Below, one piece after another: positions 53,459-62,421 of a DNA stretch of 64,000 nucleotides. The position numbers were made by a program, and so were the translations under genes. The DNA comes from G965222505 sp965222505 (lineage in GTDB: Bacteria > Bacteroidota > Rhodothermia > Rhodothermales > DATKEJ01). The notes beneath the pieces are model-generated. The model saw only the letters and a program-made list of their open reading frames with translations, made no database searches and was not told the DNA's origin. How positions within the stretch are numbered: position 1 is the first letter of the stretch; each line of letters starts with the position of its first letter. The stretch is taken from contig OZ244956.1 of the NCBI GenBank assembly GCA_965222505.1, positions 1,178,001 to 1,242,000 on the forward strand, in the 5' to 3' direction.

Positions 53459-53938
53459 CTACGGCTTGGTCAGCACGCGAGGTGGAGTGATGAAATTCGC
53501 AGTGGATGTGCGTCCCAAATAATACCCTGCAACCCAACCAAATACAAACCCGGTCAGCACTTGACTCACCGGGCCATTGGCCCACATTCCAAGAACGTGC
53601 AACCCCCAATCCAACCCAACCACACCCAAAACGGCAAGAAATACCCAGGCGGTATGACGCGTCAAAAACGGATCCCACCGCCGCACTAACGGATACGAGA
53701 GGACCCCCAGAAAGATACCGCCGTAAATCCCGGTACACCGCCTGCAGACGGCCAACAGCGTCCCACCGAGGTCAAAGGTACGGCTGGGGAGTTGATGGCA
53801 CAATCCTGAGAAACACCAGCGCACCCCTTGTTGCGCTGCACCTTCCAGAAAAACAGGCGAGACCACCAGGGCCAGCACGCCGCCGGTTAAGAGGAGCCAG
53901 GCGGCCCAGATGCCTTTCCGAAAAACCGGCGGTTGCAC
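53459..53938 (-). CDS. DUF2085 membrane protein
   Basis: 159 residues with four hydrophobic segments. The DUF2085 signature is plain: CFSGLCHQLPSRTFDLGG, LLAVCRRCTGIYGG, with conserved Cys and His between membrane helices. Function of the family is unknown; the Cys/His pattern suggests metal or redox chemistry. It begins two bases after the stop of gltA, so the two are co-transcribed. Confidence 0.85.
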   Translation of the reverse strand: MQPPVFRKGIWAAWLLLTGGVLALVVSPVFLEGAAQQGVRWCFSGLCHQLPSRTFDLGGTLLAVCRRCTGIYGGIFLGVLSYPLVRRWDPFLTRHTAWVFLAVLGVVGLDWGLHVLGMWANGPVSQVLTGFVFGWVAGYYLGRTSTANFITPPRVLTKP

Positions 53939-53940
53939 GG

Positions 53941-55221
53941 TTATTGCTCCCGCCAGGTCCGTTCATCAATCGGCGTGTAGGGCCGGTGCGTGGGACCCGT
54001 GTAAATTTGCCGTGGCCGATAAATGCGACGTTTGGGGTCCATGCGAAGCTCTTTCCACTGGGCGATCCATCCCGGCAACCGCCCGATGGCAAACATGACG
54101 GTATACATGTTCGTCGGGAGGCCCATCGCCCGGTAAATAATGCCGCTGTAGAAATCGACATTCGGGTACAACCGGCGGGCCACAAAGTAATCGTCGCTCA
54201 AGGCGATTTCCGCCAAGCGCTTGGCAATTTCGAGCAGCGGATCATCGATGCCCAGGTCATTGAGAATCTTGTTGGCAGACTCTTTGATCAGATGGGCGCG
54301 AGGGTCAAAGTTTTTGTAGACCCGATGCCCAAAACCCATCAGTCGAAACGGATCTTCCTTATCCTTGGCCTTGTCGATGTACTTTTGGTAGTCCCCGCCA
54401 TCGTCCTTGATCATCTGGAGCATTTGAATGACTTCCTGATTGGCCCGTCCGTGAAGCGGGCCGGAAAGCGCGCTGATCCCGGCTGAAATGGAGGCAAACA
54501 GGTCGGCCCCGCTACTGCCTACCATTCGGACGGTGGCTGCGCTACAGTTCTGCTCATGGTCGGCATGCAGAATCAGGAGTTGATCCAGGGTTTGGGACAA
54601 GATGGGCGAAACTTCGTACGGCTCGGCAGGCACCGCAAACATCATATGCAGAAAATCCTCGGTAAAGGACAGGTCGTTACGCGGATAGATGAACGGCTGG
54701 CCGATTGATTTTTTGTATGAGAAGGCCGCAATCGTTTTCAATTTGGCCAGCAAACGAATGATGTTGCGGTCATCATCGTCAGATTCGGGATAATACGCAG
54801 CCAAAGAAGCCACCATCGCCGATAGGACGCTCATCGGGTGTGCGCTATGGGGCATCCCCTCGAAGAACTTTTTCATGTCCTCGTGGAGCATGGTGTGGTA
54901 GGTGACATCCTTGTAAAAGGTATCGTATTCGGCCCGGGTCGGTAACTTTCCGTAGATCAGCATATAGCAGACCTCCAGGAAGTTGGAATGGTTCGTCAGG
55001 TCTTCAATCGAATACCCTCGATGCCGAAGGATGCCTTTTTCTCCATCAATAAAAGTGATACCGCTTTCGCAGGAGCCCGTATTGCCATAGCCAGAGTCCA
55101 GCGTGATGGCGCCGGATTCTGCCCGAAGTTTACGGATATCTACCGCAACTTCATCCTCGGTACCCATAATGACGGGCAGGTCGTATTCTTTACCGTTCAG
55201 GTTTAGTTTTGCAACGGACAT
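53941..55221 (-). CDS. gltA: citrate synthase
   Basis: 426 residues, the usual length of the type II enzyme. Condenses acetyl-CoA and oxaloacetate. The His/His/Asp catalytic set lies in LLILHADHEQNCSAATVRM, PLHGRANQEV and FGHRVYKNFDPRA; the N-terminal segment DSGYGNTGSCESGITFIDGEKGILRHRGY is partly visible as GITFIDGEKGILRHRGY. The ending reads PRQIYTGPTHRPY. First gene of a leftward run with two membrane proteins. Confidence 0.97.
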   Translation of the reverse strand: MSVAKLNLNGKEYDLPVIMGTEDEVAVDIRKLRAESGAITLDSGYGNTGSCESGITFIDGEKGILRHRGYSIEDLTNHSNFLEVCYMLIYGKLPTRAEYDTFYKDVTYHTMLHEDMKKFFEGMPHSAHPMSVLSAMVASLAAYYPESDDDDRNIIRLLAKLKTIAAFSYKKSIGQPFIYPRNDLSFTEDFLHMMFAVPAEPYEVSPILSQTLDQLLILHADHEQNCSAATVRMVGSSGADLFASISAGISALSGPLHGRANQEVIQMLQMIKDDGGDYQKYIDKAKDKEDPFRLMGFGHRVYKNFDPRAHLIKESANKILNDLGIDDPLLEIAKRLAEIALSDDYFVARRLYPNVDFYSGIIYRAMGLPTNMYTVMFAIGRLPGWIAQWKELRMDPKRRIYRPRQIYTGPTHRPYTPIDERTWREQ

Positions 55222-55250
55222 AGACTGTATGATTTATTTTTTATTGTGCA

Positions 55251-55344
55251 TTGGTAATTGATGATTTGTAATTGGGTGCAAACAAACGAGTGTAGCGACT
55301 CACGAAGTCAATCAACAATCACAAATTACCCATCAACAATCACA
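55251..55344. repeat. intergenic repeats upstream of gltA
   Basis: AATTG/TTGTAATTGGG words on the left and their reverse complements (CAAATTACCCATCAACAATC) on the right flank a 28-base segment (55281-55308) that recurs inverted at 40909-40936. It resembles the other inverted-arm spacers in this window. Confidence 0.6.
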
Positions 55345-55392
55345 GATATGTTCGGTTTAATATAGTCAAAAACAATACGTAATAGCGGCGAA

Positions 55393-56253
55393 TTATGCAT
55401 CGGCCCAATCGATGTGGGCAAACACCGGCAGGTGGTCTGAAGCGACGTCCGCCACCTGGCTTTTATAGGTGCCCATCTGGTCAATTTCTACCCCGCGCGC
55501 ATAGATCCGATCCAGGGCCAAAAGCGGTCGTTTGGCCGGGAAACTGGCGGGCCAGTTTTTGTTGTTGTGGCGCTCGGTAAACTCACGGTCCAACTCGCGT
55601 GTGGCCCGGCAACGCCTCCAGGCGTTCATGTCTCCGAGGATCACAACGGCCCCTTGCAACGCCTCATTCCCCAAAATGGACTGCACCTGTAACCGACGGG
55701 TGCGATCTACGAGAGCCAGATGGGTAGAGACGACAGACAATACCCGCTCCCCTTCATGCAACCGCGCAACCACCGCCGACCGGCGCTCAAGCCGACCAAA
55801 ATTGAGATCCACCATAAATACATCCTCAAAGGGCCACCGCGAAAGCAACACATTGCACAGGGCTCCATGCCGGTGGGCCCGTGTTACAACCCGTGCCATG
55901 TAATAGCCCAGCGCATGGGCAATATGGGCACCAGGATCTTCCTGATCAAACGGGTGCAAGGCTTCCTGCAAAGCGATTACATCGGCATCGAGGTGTTTCA
56001 GGACGTCCAGCGTTGCCTCCGGGTTCATGGCCTTGTTTTTCCCTCGGCCACGCCATCGGTGTACGTTGTAGGTAGCTACCTTGATGGGCAAATCGAAAGC
56101 CACCGCAGCGTTGTCCACGCCATGCACCAGGCCTTCCAGGTAGGGCACCTGTTCAGACAGGCGGAGGCGATGGGCAGCCGTTTCCTTGCGCTTTTCCCGA
56201 TGCTGTTGGATGCGGGAATAAGACTGCTGAATGCGTTTTTTGCGAACCACCAT
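55393..56253 (-). CDS. endonuclease/exonuclease/phosphatase-family protein
   Basis: 286 residues. The EEP fold signatures are present: VATYNVHRWRG, DVIALQEALHPFD, LSVVSTHLALVDRTRRLQVQ, VVILGDMNAWRR with the catalytic Asp-Asn, and ASDHLPVFAHI with the final His. A basic N-terminal region (RKKRIQQSYSRIQQHREKRK) precedes it. No signal peptide. Substrate may be DNA, RNA or a phospholipid; not decidable. tRNA-Gly lies 75 bases upstream on the same strand. Confidence 0.85.
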   Translation of the reverse strand: MVVRKKRIQQSYSRIQQHREKRKETAAHRLRLSEQVPYLEGLVHGVDNAAVAFDLPIKVATYNVHRWRGRGKNKAMNPEATLDVLKHLDADVIALQEALHPFDQEDPGAHIAHALGYYMARVVTRAHRHGALCNVLLSRWPFEDVFMVDLNFGRLERRSAVVARLHEGERVLSVVSTHLALVDRTRRLQVQSILGNEALQGAVVILGDMNAWRRCRATRELDREFTERHNNKNWPASFPAKRPLLALDRIYARGVEIDQMGTYKSQVADVASDHLPVFAHIDWADA

Positions 56254-56328
56254 GGACGGGATGAACGGGCGCCCCTACGGATGCATCTATAGAAAAACCC
56301 GAAGCCTACGACGTCGCCGACTCCGGGT

Positions 56329-56404
56329 TGGAGCGGGTGATCAGGTTCGAACTGACGACCTTCACGTTGGCAACGTGATGCTCTACCAGCTGAGCTACAC
56401 CCGC
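56329..56404 (-). tRNA. tRNA-Gly (GCC anticodon)
   Basis: Complete cloverleaf on the minus strand: acceptor GCGGGTG/CACCCGC, D arm with GCTC and GAGC, anticodon stem TCACG/CGTGA with loop TTGCCAA, T arm GGTTCGAAC region, discriminator T and an encoded CCA at 56331-56329. Anticodon GCC reads GGC and GGU. Confidence 0.97.
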
Positions 56405-56465
56405 AATTTTAAGGGGACGCAAGTTTACAACATTTCAACCCCCTTGTCAAGCATTTGGTTTCGAT

Positions 56466-56957
56466 TCACACCCCCTTCGAATCGTCTACGGGTAGTGTGA
56501 CGGTGGTCGAAAAGGGCCTGCCACCGGCCTGTTTCCAGAATGCCAATCCCCCCGCATTTTCGGCCAGCACCCCCAACCGAAGCTGGGTGGCCCCCAGGGT
56601 GGCTGCCCAGGCCCGAACGGCGCGGACCAGCCGTGTACCTACCCCCTGCCGCCGCGCCGAGGGCACCACGTACAATTCGTTGAGATGCACGGCACTAAAC
56701 GGCGCATAAATGGGAGGCGGGTACCACGGATGAGCCGCAGCAAAGCCAACCAGTTCTCCTTCGGACGCCGCTACGAAAAGCCCGCACACCTCCGAGCGGA
56801 CCCATTCCGGGAAATCATTTTGCCACCGGGCCGCGGCATCCTCAGACACCTCCAGGCGGTTATCCAATGCGGCCTGTTCCCGAAGCAGGGTTGCCCATAG
56901 TTCCGTCACGGCCTGCTCGTCTCCGGATACGGCACTGCGAATGTGAATTTCGCCCAT
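56466..56957 (-). CDS. GNAT-family N-acetyltransferase
   Basis: 163 residues from the ATG at 56957. VHLNELYVVPSARRQGVGTRLV is the acetyl-CoA motif, and LGVLAENAGGLAFWKQAGGRPF the motif B. Similar in size to RimI/aminoglycoside-type GNATs but no clear subgroup. It starts seven bases after the stop of asd, so it is co-transcribed with it. Target unknown. Confidence 0.85.
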   Translation of the reverse strand: MGEIHIRSAVSGDEQAVTELWATLLREQAALDNRLEVSEDAAARWQNDFPEWVRSEVCGLFVAASEGELVGFAAAHPWYPPPIYAPFSAVHLNELYVVPSARRQGVGTRLVRAVRAWAATLGATQLRLGVLAENAGGLAFWKQAGGRPFSTTVTLPVDDSKGV

Positions 56958-56964
56958 ACGGTCC

Positions 56965-58056
56965 TTACAACGTAACGTCTTCCGGTACCTGAAGCGGTAC
57001 ATTCCGGGGCTTCAGATAGCCTTGATTGACCAACAACTCGGCATTCAGGATGGCCCCACCGGCTGCGCCGCGCACCGTATTATGGGACAGGACCACAAAC
57101 TTGAAGTCGAGTACTTCACAGGATCGGACCCGCCCCACCGATACGGTCATGCCACCGCCCAATTCTGCATGTCGGCGGGGCTGCGGGAAGCGGTTGTCTT
57201 CAAAGAGGTGAATCACCAGTTCCGGTGCTGTAGGCAGGTTAAGGCTGGCAATCGGGCTGTCGAACTCCAAAAAGGCACAGCTCACATCGTCCAGGGTGGC
57301 TGGCGTTTTGAGTTTGACGGACACACACTCCAGATGGCCTTCCAATACGGCAACCCGGTTACACTGTGCACTAATGCGGATCTGTGCCGGTACCACCTGG
57401 TTGTTTTCGAGGCGGCCCAACAACTTCAATGGCTCTGTAGCCATCTTCTCTTCCTCACCGCCGATGTACGGCACCACATTCCCAATGGCATCCAGCGAGG
57501 ATACACCCGGATAACCTGCACCGGAGAGGGCCTGCATGGTCGTAACCTGCACAGCCGCAATCCCAAACCGATCTTCCAGCGGACGCAGGGCCGTCACCAT
57601 CCCCACCGTAGAGCAATTCGGATTGGTCACGATGAACCCACCGTTGGGATAGGATTGCTGCTCAATTAGCGCGGTGTGGTCCGGGTTAATTTCCGGGATC
57701 AACAGCGGGACCGTCGGGTCCATGCGGTAGTTTCGGGCATTGGAAATGACCGGATACCCGGCTTCGGCAAAGGCTTTTTCGATAGCACCGGCCTGTGCCG
57801 CAGGCAAACCCGAGAACACAAAATCGCAATGCAACGGGGGTGCACAGGGTACAATCGGTTGCCCGGCAACATCATCCGGAATGGGCTGGTTGCCGATCCA
57901 ATTGACGGCTTCCACATAGGATTTACCGACGGATCGCTCGGAAGCACCGAGGGCTGTGATCTGAAACCACGGATGATCCGCCAACAGTTCAACAAATTTT
58001 TGCCCGACGGCACCCGTCGCCCCTAGGATCCCGACGCGGTATTTTTTTACTTGCAT
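56965..58056 (-). CDS. asd: aspartate-semialdehyde dehydrogenase
   Basis: 363 residues from the ATG at 58056 (a TTG directly before it would add one residue). Reduces aspartyl phosphate for lysine, threonine, methionine and diaminopimelate synthesis. Dinucleotide loop GILGATGAVGQ at residues 9-19; catalytic Cys in TNPNCSTVGM; LSGAGYPGVSSLDAIGN and GGEEEKM show it is the archaeal/fungal-type enzyme rather than the classic enterobacterial one. Divergent from folD with only 56 bases between. Confidence 0.95.
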   Translation of the reverse strand: MQVKKYRVGILGATGAVGQKFVELLADHPWFQITALGASERSVGKSYVEAVNWIGNQPIPDDVAGQPIVPCAPPLHCDFVFSGLPAAQAGAIEKAFAEAGYPVISNARNYRMDPTVPLLIPEINPDHTALIEQQSYPNGGFIVTNPNCSTVGMVTALRPLEDRFGIAAVQVTTMQALSGAGYPGVSSLDAIGNVVPYIGGEEEKMATEPLKLLGRLENNQVVPAQIRISAQCNRVAVLEGHLECVSVKLKTPATLDDVSCAFLEFDSPIASLNLPTAPELVIHLFEDNRFPQPRRHAELGGGMTVSVGRVRSCEVLDFKFVVLSHNTVRGAAGGAILNAELLVNQGYLKPRNVPLQVPEDVTL

Positions 58057-58112
58057 CAACGTTACTATTGGTGATTAGCTATTACCAATCACAAATACCC
58101 AATTTTACAACC
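58057..58112. promoter_or_regulatory. divergent spacer between asd and folD
   Basis: 56 bases containing inverted words ATTGGTGATTAG and TACCAATCAC (58069-58092). Both promoters must lie here or overlap the genes. The words recall the inverted-arm spacers elsewhere (55251, 48246). No consensus promoter identified. Confidence 0.4.
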
Positions 58113-59015
58113 ATGGTTTCTCCTCCCGCACAAACTGCACAACGTATTGACGGACGTGCCATCGCTGCGCAAGTCCGTGCCGGCCTTGCCCAATCCGTAT
58201 CCGAATGGGTCACCCAGGGCCATCGTCCTCCCCATTTGACCGTGGTCCTGATCGGCAACGATCCCGCCTCGGCCTCCTACGTGCGCGGAAAAGCCAGGGG
58301 CTGCGCCGAAGTCGGCATCACCAGCGATACCCTCAACTACGCAACAGACATCAGCGAAGCCGAGGTTCTGGACCTGATCAACCAGCTCAATACGGACCCT
58401 GCCGTGGACGGCATCCTGGTGCAACTCCCCCTGCCGGACCACATCGATGAGCAGAAGGTGATTAATGCCATCAGCCCGGACAAAGACGTGGATGGGTTTC
58501 ATCCCGTCAACTTTGGCCGCCTGGTCCTGGGGCAACCGGGTTTTGCGCCTGCCACCCCAGCAGGCATTATGGAAATGCTGCACCGCTGTGGCATTGAAAC
58601 CCGTGGCAAACACGCCGTCATCATCGGGCGAAGCAACATCGTGGGCAAACCCATGGCAAACCTGCTCATTCAAAAGGGGACCGATGCCACCGTCACGGTG
58701 TGTCACAGCCGTACGAAAGACCTCCCCGAAATGGCCCGCCAGGCCGACATCCTTATTCCAGCCATTGGCCGCGCCGCCTTCGTCACAGCCGATATGGTCA
58801 AACCCGGCGCCGTTATTATCGACGTTGGCGTCAATCGGGTGGAAGATGCATCCCGGCCCCGTGGTTACCGGCTGGTCGGCGACGTTGACTTTGAGGCCGC
58901 TTCTGCCAAAGCCAGTTGGATTACCCCTGTGCCCGGTGGCGTAGGCCCCATGACTATCACAATGGTACTCAAAAATACCCTGCAAGCCGCCCAAGGACTG
59001 GCCCTGCGGGATTAA
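58113..59015 (+). CDS. folD: bifunctional methylene-THF dehydrogenase/cyclohydrolase
   Basis: 300 residues from the ATG at 58113. Interconverts methylene-, methenyl- and formyl-tetrahydrofolate. The catalytic Lys lies in SYVRGKARGC; LPLPDHIDEQKVINAI, DVDGFHPVN, the NAD(P) loop GRSNIVGKPMA, and TPVPGGVGPMTI are all typical. Complete. Followed 11 bases on by the MscS gene. Confidence 0.97.
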   Translation: MVSPPAQTAQRIDGRAIAAQVRAGLAQSVSEWVTQGHRPPHLTVVLIGNDPASASYVRGKARGCAEVGITSDTLNYATDISEAEVLDLINQLNTDPAVDGILVQLPLPDHIDEQKVINAISPDKDVDGFHPVNFGRLVLGQPGFAPATPAGIMEMLHRCGIETRGKHAVIIGRSNIVGKPMANLLIQKGTDATVTVCHSRTKDLPEMARQADILIPAIGRAAFVTADMVKPGAVIIDVGVNRVEDASRPRGYRLVGDVDFEAASAKASWITPVPGGVGPMTITMVLKNTLQAAQGLALRD

Positions 59016-59026
59016 CCGGGCCGTCT

Positions 59027-59974
59027 ATGCCGTTTCAAGATGTATCCACACCTCAGGATTCTACCCTGACGGCGGTGGATTCGCTGATTACCACCTCCCT
59101 GAATCAGGCTTCCGAGGCCACCGAGTCTTGGCTGGATGCGGTAACCATCAACATTGCAGCCTACCTGCCCCGTTTGTTAGGCGCCATTGCCATTCTGATC
59201 GCCTTCGGTCTGATCTACCGATACGGCAGCATATTTCTGGGCCGCGTATTGCGCAGGTCACAACGGGTATCGCCCCACATTCGGGAAATTACGCTGCGGA
59301 TCTTCCGCATGACGGCGTGGATCCTGGTGACCCTGGTGATCCTGAATTACCTGGGCATCAACGTGATGGCACTGCTGGCGGGCCTGGGGATCGCCGGGCT
59401 GGCACTGGGTTTTGCAGCCAAAGATACCCTCGAAAACCTGATTGCAGGGGTCACCATCCTGCTCGACGTACCCTTTGAGATCGGCGATAACATCATCGTG
59501 GACGGCACCTTTGGCACAGTCGAAACCCTGACCTTGCGCTCAACCCGTATTCGGACGCCCAATCAGGAAATCGTCATCATCCCGAACAACCAGATGATCA
59601 ACCAGAAGGTCATCAACCACACAAAGCTCCCGGTCTTGCGGCTGGAAATTCCGTTCAGCATCGCCTACAAGGAGTCCCCGCAACATGCCAGGGATGTGGT
59701 ACTGGCCCTCACGAAAGATGACCCCCACCTCTCCCCCACCTTGCCATCTGAAGTGGTCGTCATCGCAATGAACGATTCCAGCGTGGACCTCCTGCTCCGC
59801 ATCTGGATTCATAAACCGCATGAGGAAATCCCCATCCGTGCCCGATATGTGGAACAGATCTTCAATGCCCTGCGGGAAGCCGATATTAAGATCCCCTTCC
59901 CCCACCTCCAGTTGTTTATAGACGATGCCAAAGGCCTGGCCAACTTGCCGCTACTCAACCCCGGCAAAGGATAA
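59027..59974 (+). CDS. MscS-family small-conductance mechanosensitive channel
   Basis: 315 residues from the ATG at 59027. Inner-membrane channel that vents solutes on hypo-osmotic shock. Hydrophobic segments at about 45-65, 87-107 and 111-132; the third, LLAGLGIAGLALGFAAKDTL, is the glycine/alanine-packed pore helix of MscS. The cytoplasmic domain has the DVPFEIGDNIIV and IRTPNQEIVIIPNN signatures. Located between folD and a CotH-type gene on one strand, 11 and 24 bases apart, so these three may be one transcript. Confidence 0.93.
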   Translation: MPFQDVSTPQDSTLTAVDSLITTSLNQASEATESWLDAVTINIAAYLPRLLGAIAILIAFGLIYRYGSIFLGRVLRRSQRVSPHIREITLRIFRMTAWILVTLVILNYLGINVMALLAGLGIAGLALGFAAKDTLENLIAGVTILLDVPFEIGDNIIVDGTFGTVETLTLRSTRIRTPNQEIVIIPNNQMINQKVINHTKLPVLRLEIPFSIAYKESPQHARDVVLALTKDDPHLSPTLPSEVVVIAMNDSSVDLLLRIWIHKPHEEIPIRARYVEQIFNALREADIKIPFPHLQLFIDDAKGLANLPLLNPGKG

Positions 59975-59998
59975 CATCCGTAACAAAGAAAAACCCCG

Positions 59999-62329
59999 AT
60001 GTTTAGAATCTGGCTGCTTTTCCTGCTTTCGGCCGGTTGGGCTTCAGCACAACCCCTGCTGCCGGCTTCAAACCTGCTGTTTGATGATACCGTCCTCCCA
60101 ACAGTCCAAATTGACCTGGACCCCGCCGACCTGGACCGGTTGCTGGAAGTAGGGTCACAAGGTAGCGACGAGGAATTCCCTGCCCGGCTTATATTCGATA
60201 AGGGCACCGTTCAGGATACGGTGTTCAACGTCGGGTTTCGGATTCGGGGCAATACCTCCAGGCAATCGGCCAAAAAATCCTTCAAGGTCTCCTTCAATAC
60301 GTTTGAACGGGGAAAAAAATATCAGGGACTGGAAAAGCTCAACCTGAATGGCGAGCACAATGACCCGTCGATCATCCGGTCCAAGCTGAGTTGGGACCTC
60401 TTCCAGACCCTGCGTGTGCCAGCCGCACGCGCCGCCCACACCCGGCTCGTCATCAACGGCACCTACTACGGGCTATACATCAACGTTGAACACATCGACG
60501 AACAATTCCTGAAATCCCGCTTCGGCAATGATGCAGGCACTCTCTACAAATGCCTTTGGCCGGCCGACCTCGCCTTCATGGGGCCCAACCCCGATGCCTA
60601 CCGCCCCGGCCCAGACCGCAGACCCTACGACCTCAAACTTCGGGACCATGACGATGAAGGCTACGTAGACCTCGCTGCTTTTATCGATGCCCTCAACAAC
60701 ACCCCGGATGCCGTCTTCCCCGAAACCATCGAGGCAGTATTCGATGTCAACGGCTTCCTCCGTATCCTCGCTGCCGACGTAGCGCTGGGCAGTTGGGACG
60801 ATTACTGGTTCCTCAAAAATAATTTCTACCTCTACCACAACCCCGGCACGGATCGATTTGTCTTCATCCCCTATGACTACGACAACACCCTCGGCATTGA
60901 TTTTCTCCAACAGGATTGGGGGACCCGAAACGTTTACGACTGGGGCCACCCCTCGGAAGTCCGACCCCTTGCTGACCGTATCCTGAACATACAGGAATAC
61001 CGCAACCGGTACACCTTCTACCTGCGCCGCCTCCTAGAAGGGCCGTATCAGCCGGATGCCTTGTTCCCCCGCATCGATGCGCTGCAAAACAGGATCACAT
61101 CGGCCATGTTAAGTGATACCTTCCGGGGGCAAGACTGGGGCTTTTCAGTTCAGGACTTTTTCGACTCCTATACCGAAGCGCTGGGCGGGCATGTGGCCTA
61201 CGGACTCAAACCGTTCATCGAAACCCGCCGTACAACAGCGCTGGCACAACTCGATGTCATCGACGTAGCCCCCATTCTCTCGGATGCCCGGCACAGCCCC
61301 CGCCGCCCCCAAACCGACAGCCCGCTCTCGTTTCGGGTATGGGTGGAAGATGAAACGGTAGACCAACTGGACGTGACCCTCGTCTATCAGGTGGGTGCAA
61401 CCCCGGAACAACAACTTTCCTTACACGATGATGGACAACACGAAGATGAGGCCGCATTGGACGGCATCTTCGGCGGCCAGTTGCCTCCCCTGAACCAACG
61501 CACGACACTGACCTACCGCATCGAAGCCACCGAACCCGGCGGACGCAGACGCCGTACCCCGCCCCAAACCCTATCGATTGGGTATGATGTACCCGCCATC
61601 GTCATCAACGAGTTTATGGCCCGCAATACCGTTACCCTCGCCGATACTGCCGGGGCCTTCGAGGATTGGATCGAACTGTACAATGCCGGGGATGTGTCCG
61701 TCAACCTGAACGGGTTTCACTTGAGCGATAACCTGGCCGTCCCCAACAAATGGGCTTTACCGGCGGTAGACCTGGATGCCGGTGCATTCCTGCTCATCTG
61801 GGCCGATGAAGACGGAAATGAGGGAGACACCCATGCCAACTTCCGCCTCAACCAGAACGGCGAACAGATCGGCCTGTTTTTAGGCGAGGAGACGGACTTT
61901 GCCCCGGTTGATACGCTTACATTTGGTCTTCAGGAAACAGATATTTCCACCGGGCGGATGCCGGATGGTACTGAAGGGTTCGTGGTGCAAACTCATCCAA
62001 CGCCGGGCCAACCAAACGGCATGCCCGTACCTACCCAGACGGATACCCCTGCCGCTTATTTTACCATTCAACCGCTGTATCCCAACCCCTTTCAGGATCA
62101 GACCGCGTGGACGCTCACCCTCTCCCAGCCGTCGCATGTGACTGTTTCAGCCTTTAACGTCCTGGGCCAACGCAACCTCCATCGCCCGGAACAGACCTTT
62201 TCCTCGGGTACGCACCGCATGGCCTGGAATGCTACATCTGAATCAGCCGGTTTGTATTTCCTGCACGTTGTGTTGCGGGACGATTCCGGGCGCACGGACA
62301 CGGTCGTTTTGAAAGGCATCCGGATGTGA
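59999..62329 (+). CDS. secreted CotH-family protein with lamin-tail domain and T9SS-like tail
   Basis: 776 residues. Signal peptide ending in SAQ near residue 18. CotH domain (atypical protein kinase fold): FRIRGNTSRQSAKKSFKVSF with the Lys, LNLNGEHNDPS, GLYINVEHID, and a FIPYDYDNTLGID segment that supplies the metal-binding Asp. A fibronectin-like part and a lamin tail domain (IVINEFMARNTVTLAD ... DWIELYN ... GFHLSDN) follow, then a sorting tail with LYPNPFQDQ and SAGLYFLHVVL. Kinase activity on secreted partners is known for some CotH proteins. Confidence 0.88.
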   Translation: MFRIWLLFLLSAGWASAQPLLPASNLLFDDTVLPTVQIDLDPADLDRLLEVGSQGSDEEFPARLIFDKGTVQDTVFNVGFRIRGNTSRQSAKKSFKVSFNTFERGKKYQGLEKLNLNGEHNDPSIIRSKLSWDLFQTLRVPAARAAHTRLVINGTYYGLYINVEHIDEQFLKSRFGNDAGTLYKCLWPADLAFMGPNPDAYRPGPDRRPYDLKLRDHDDEGYVDLAAFIDALNNTPDAVFPETIEAVFDVNGFLRILAADVALGSWDDYWFLKNNFYLYHNPGTDRFVFIPYDYDNTLGIDFLQQDWGTRNVYDWGHPSEVRPLADRILNIQEYRNRYTFYLRRLLEGPYQPDALFPRIDALQNRITSAMLSDTFRGQDWGFSVQDFFDSYTEALGGHVAYGLKPFIETRRTTALAQLDVIDVAPILSDARHSPRRPQTDSPLSFRVWVEDETVDQLDVTLVYQVGATPEQQLSLHDDGQHEDEAALDGIFGGQLPPLNQRTTLTYRIEATEPGGRRRRTPPQTLSIGYDVPAIVINEFMARNTVTLADTAGAFEDWIELYNAGDVSVNLNGFHLSDNLAVPNKWALPAVDLDAGAFLLIWADEDGNEGDTHANFRLNQNGEQIGLFLGEETDFAPVDTLTFGLQETDISTGRMPDGTEGFVVQTHPTPGQPNGMPVPTQTDTPAAYFTIQPLYPNPFQDQTAWTLTLSQPSHVTVSAFNVLGQRNLHRPEQTFSSGTHRMAWNATSESAGLYFLHVVLRDDSGRTDTVVLKGIRM

Positions 62330-62421
62330 GGGTCCCGGGGGTCGATTCCAGGGAACATTTGAGGGGTCCGTACAAATTCACGTCGCACCCTGGATCAAGT
62401 CTAGGGCAAGCGGTTGCACGC

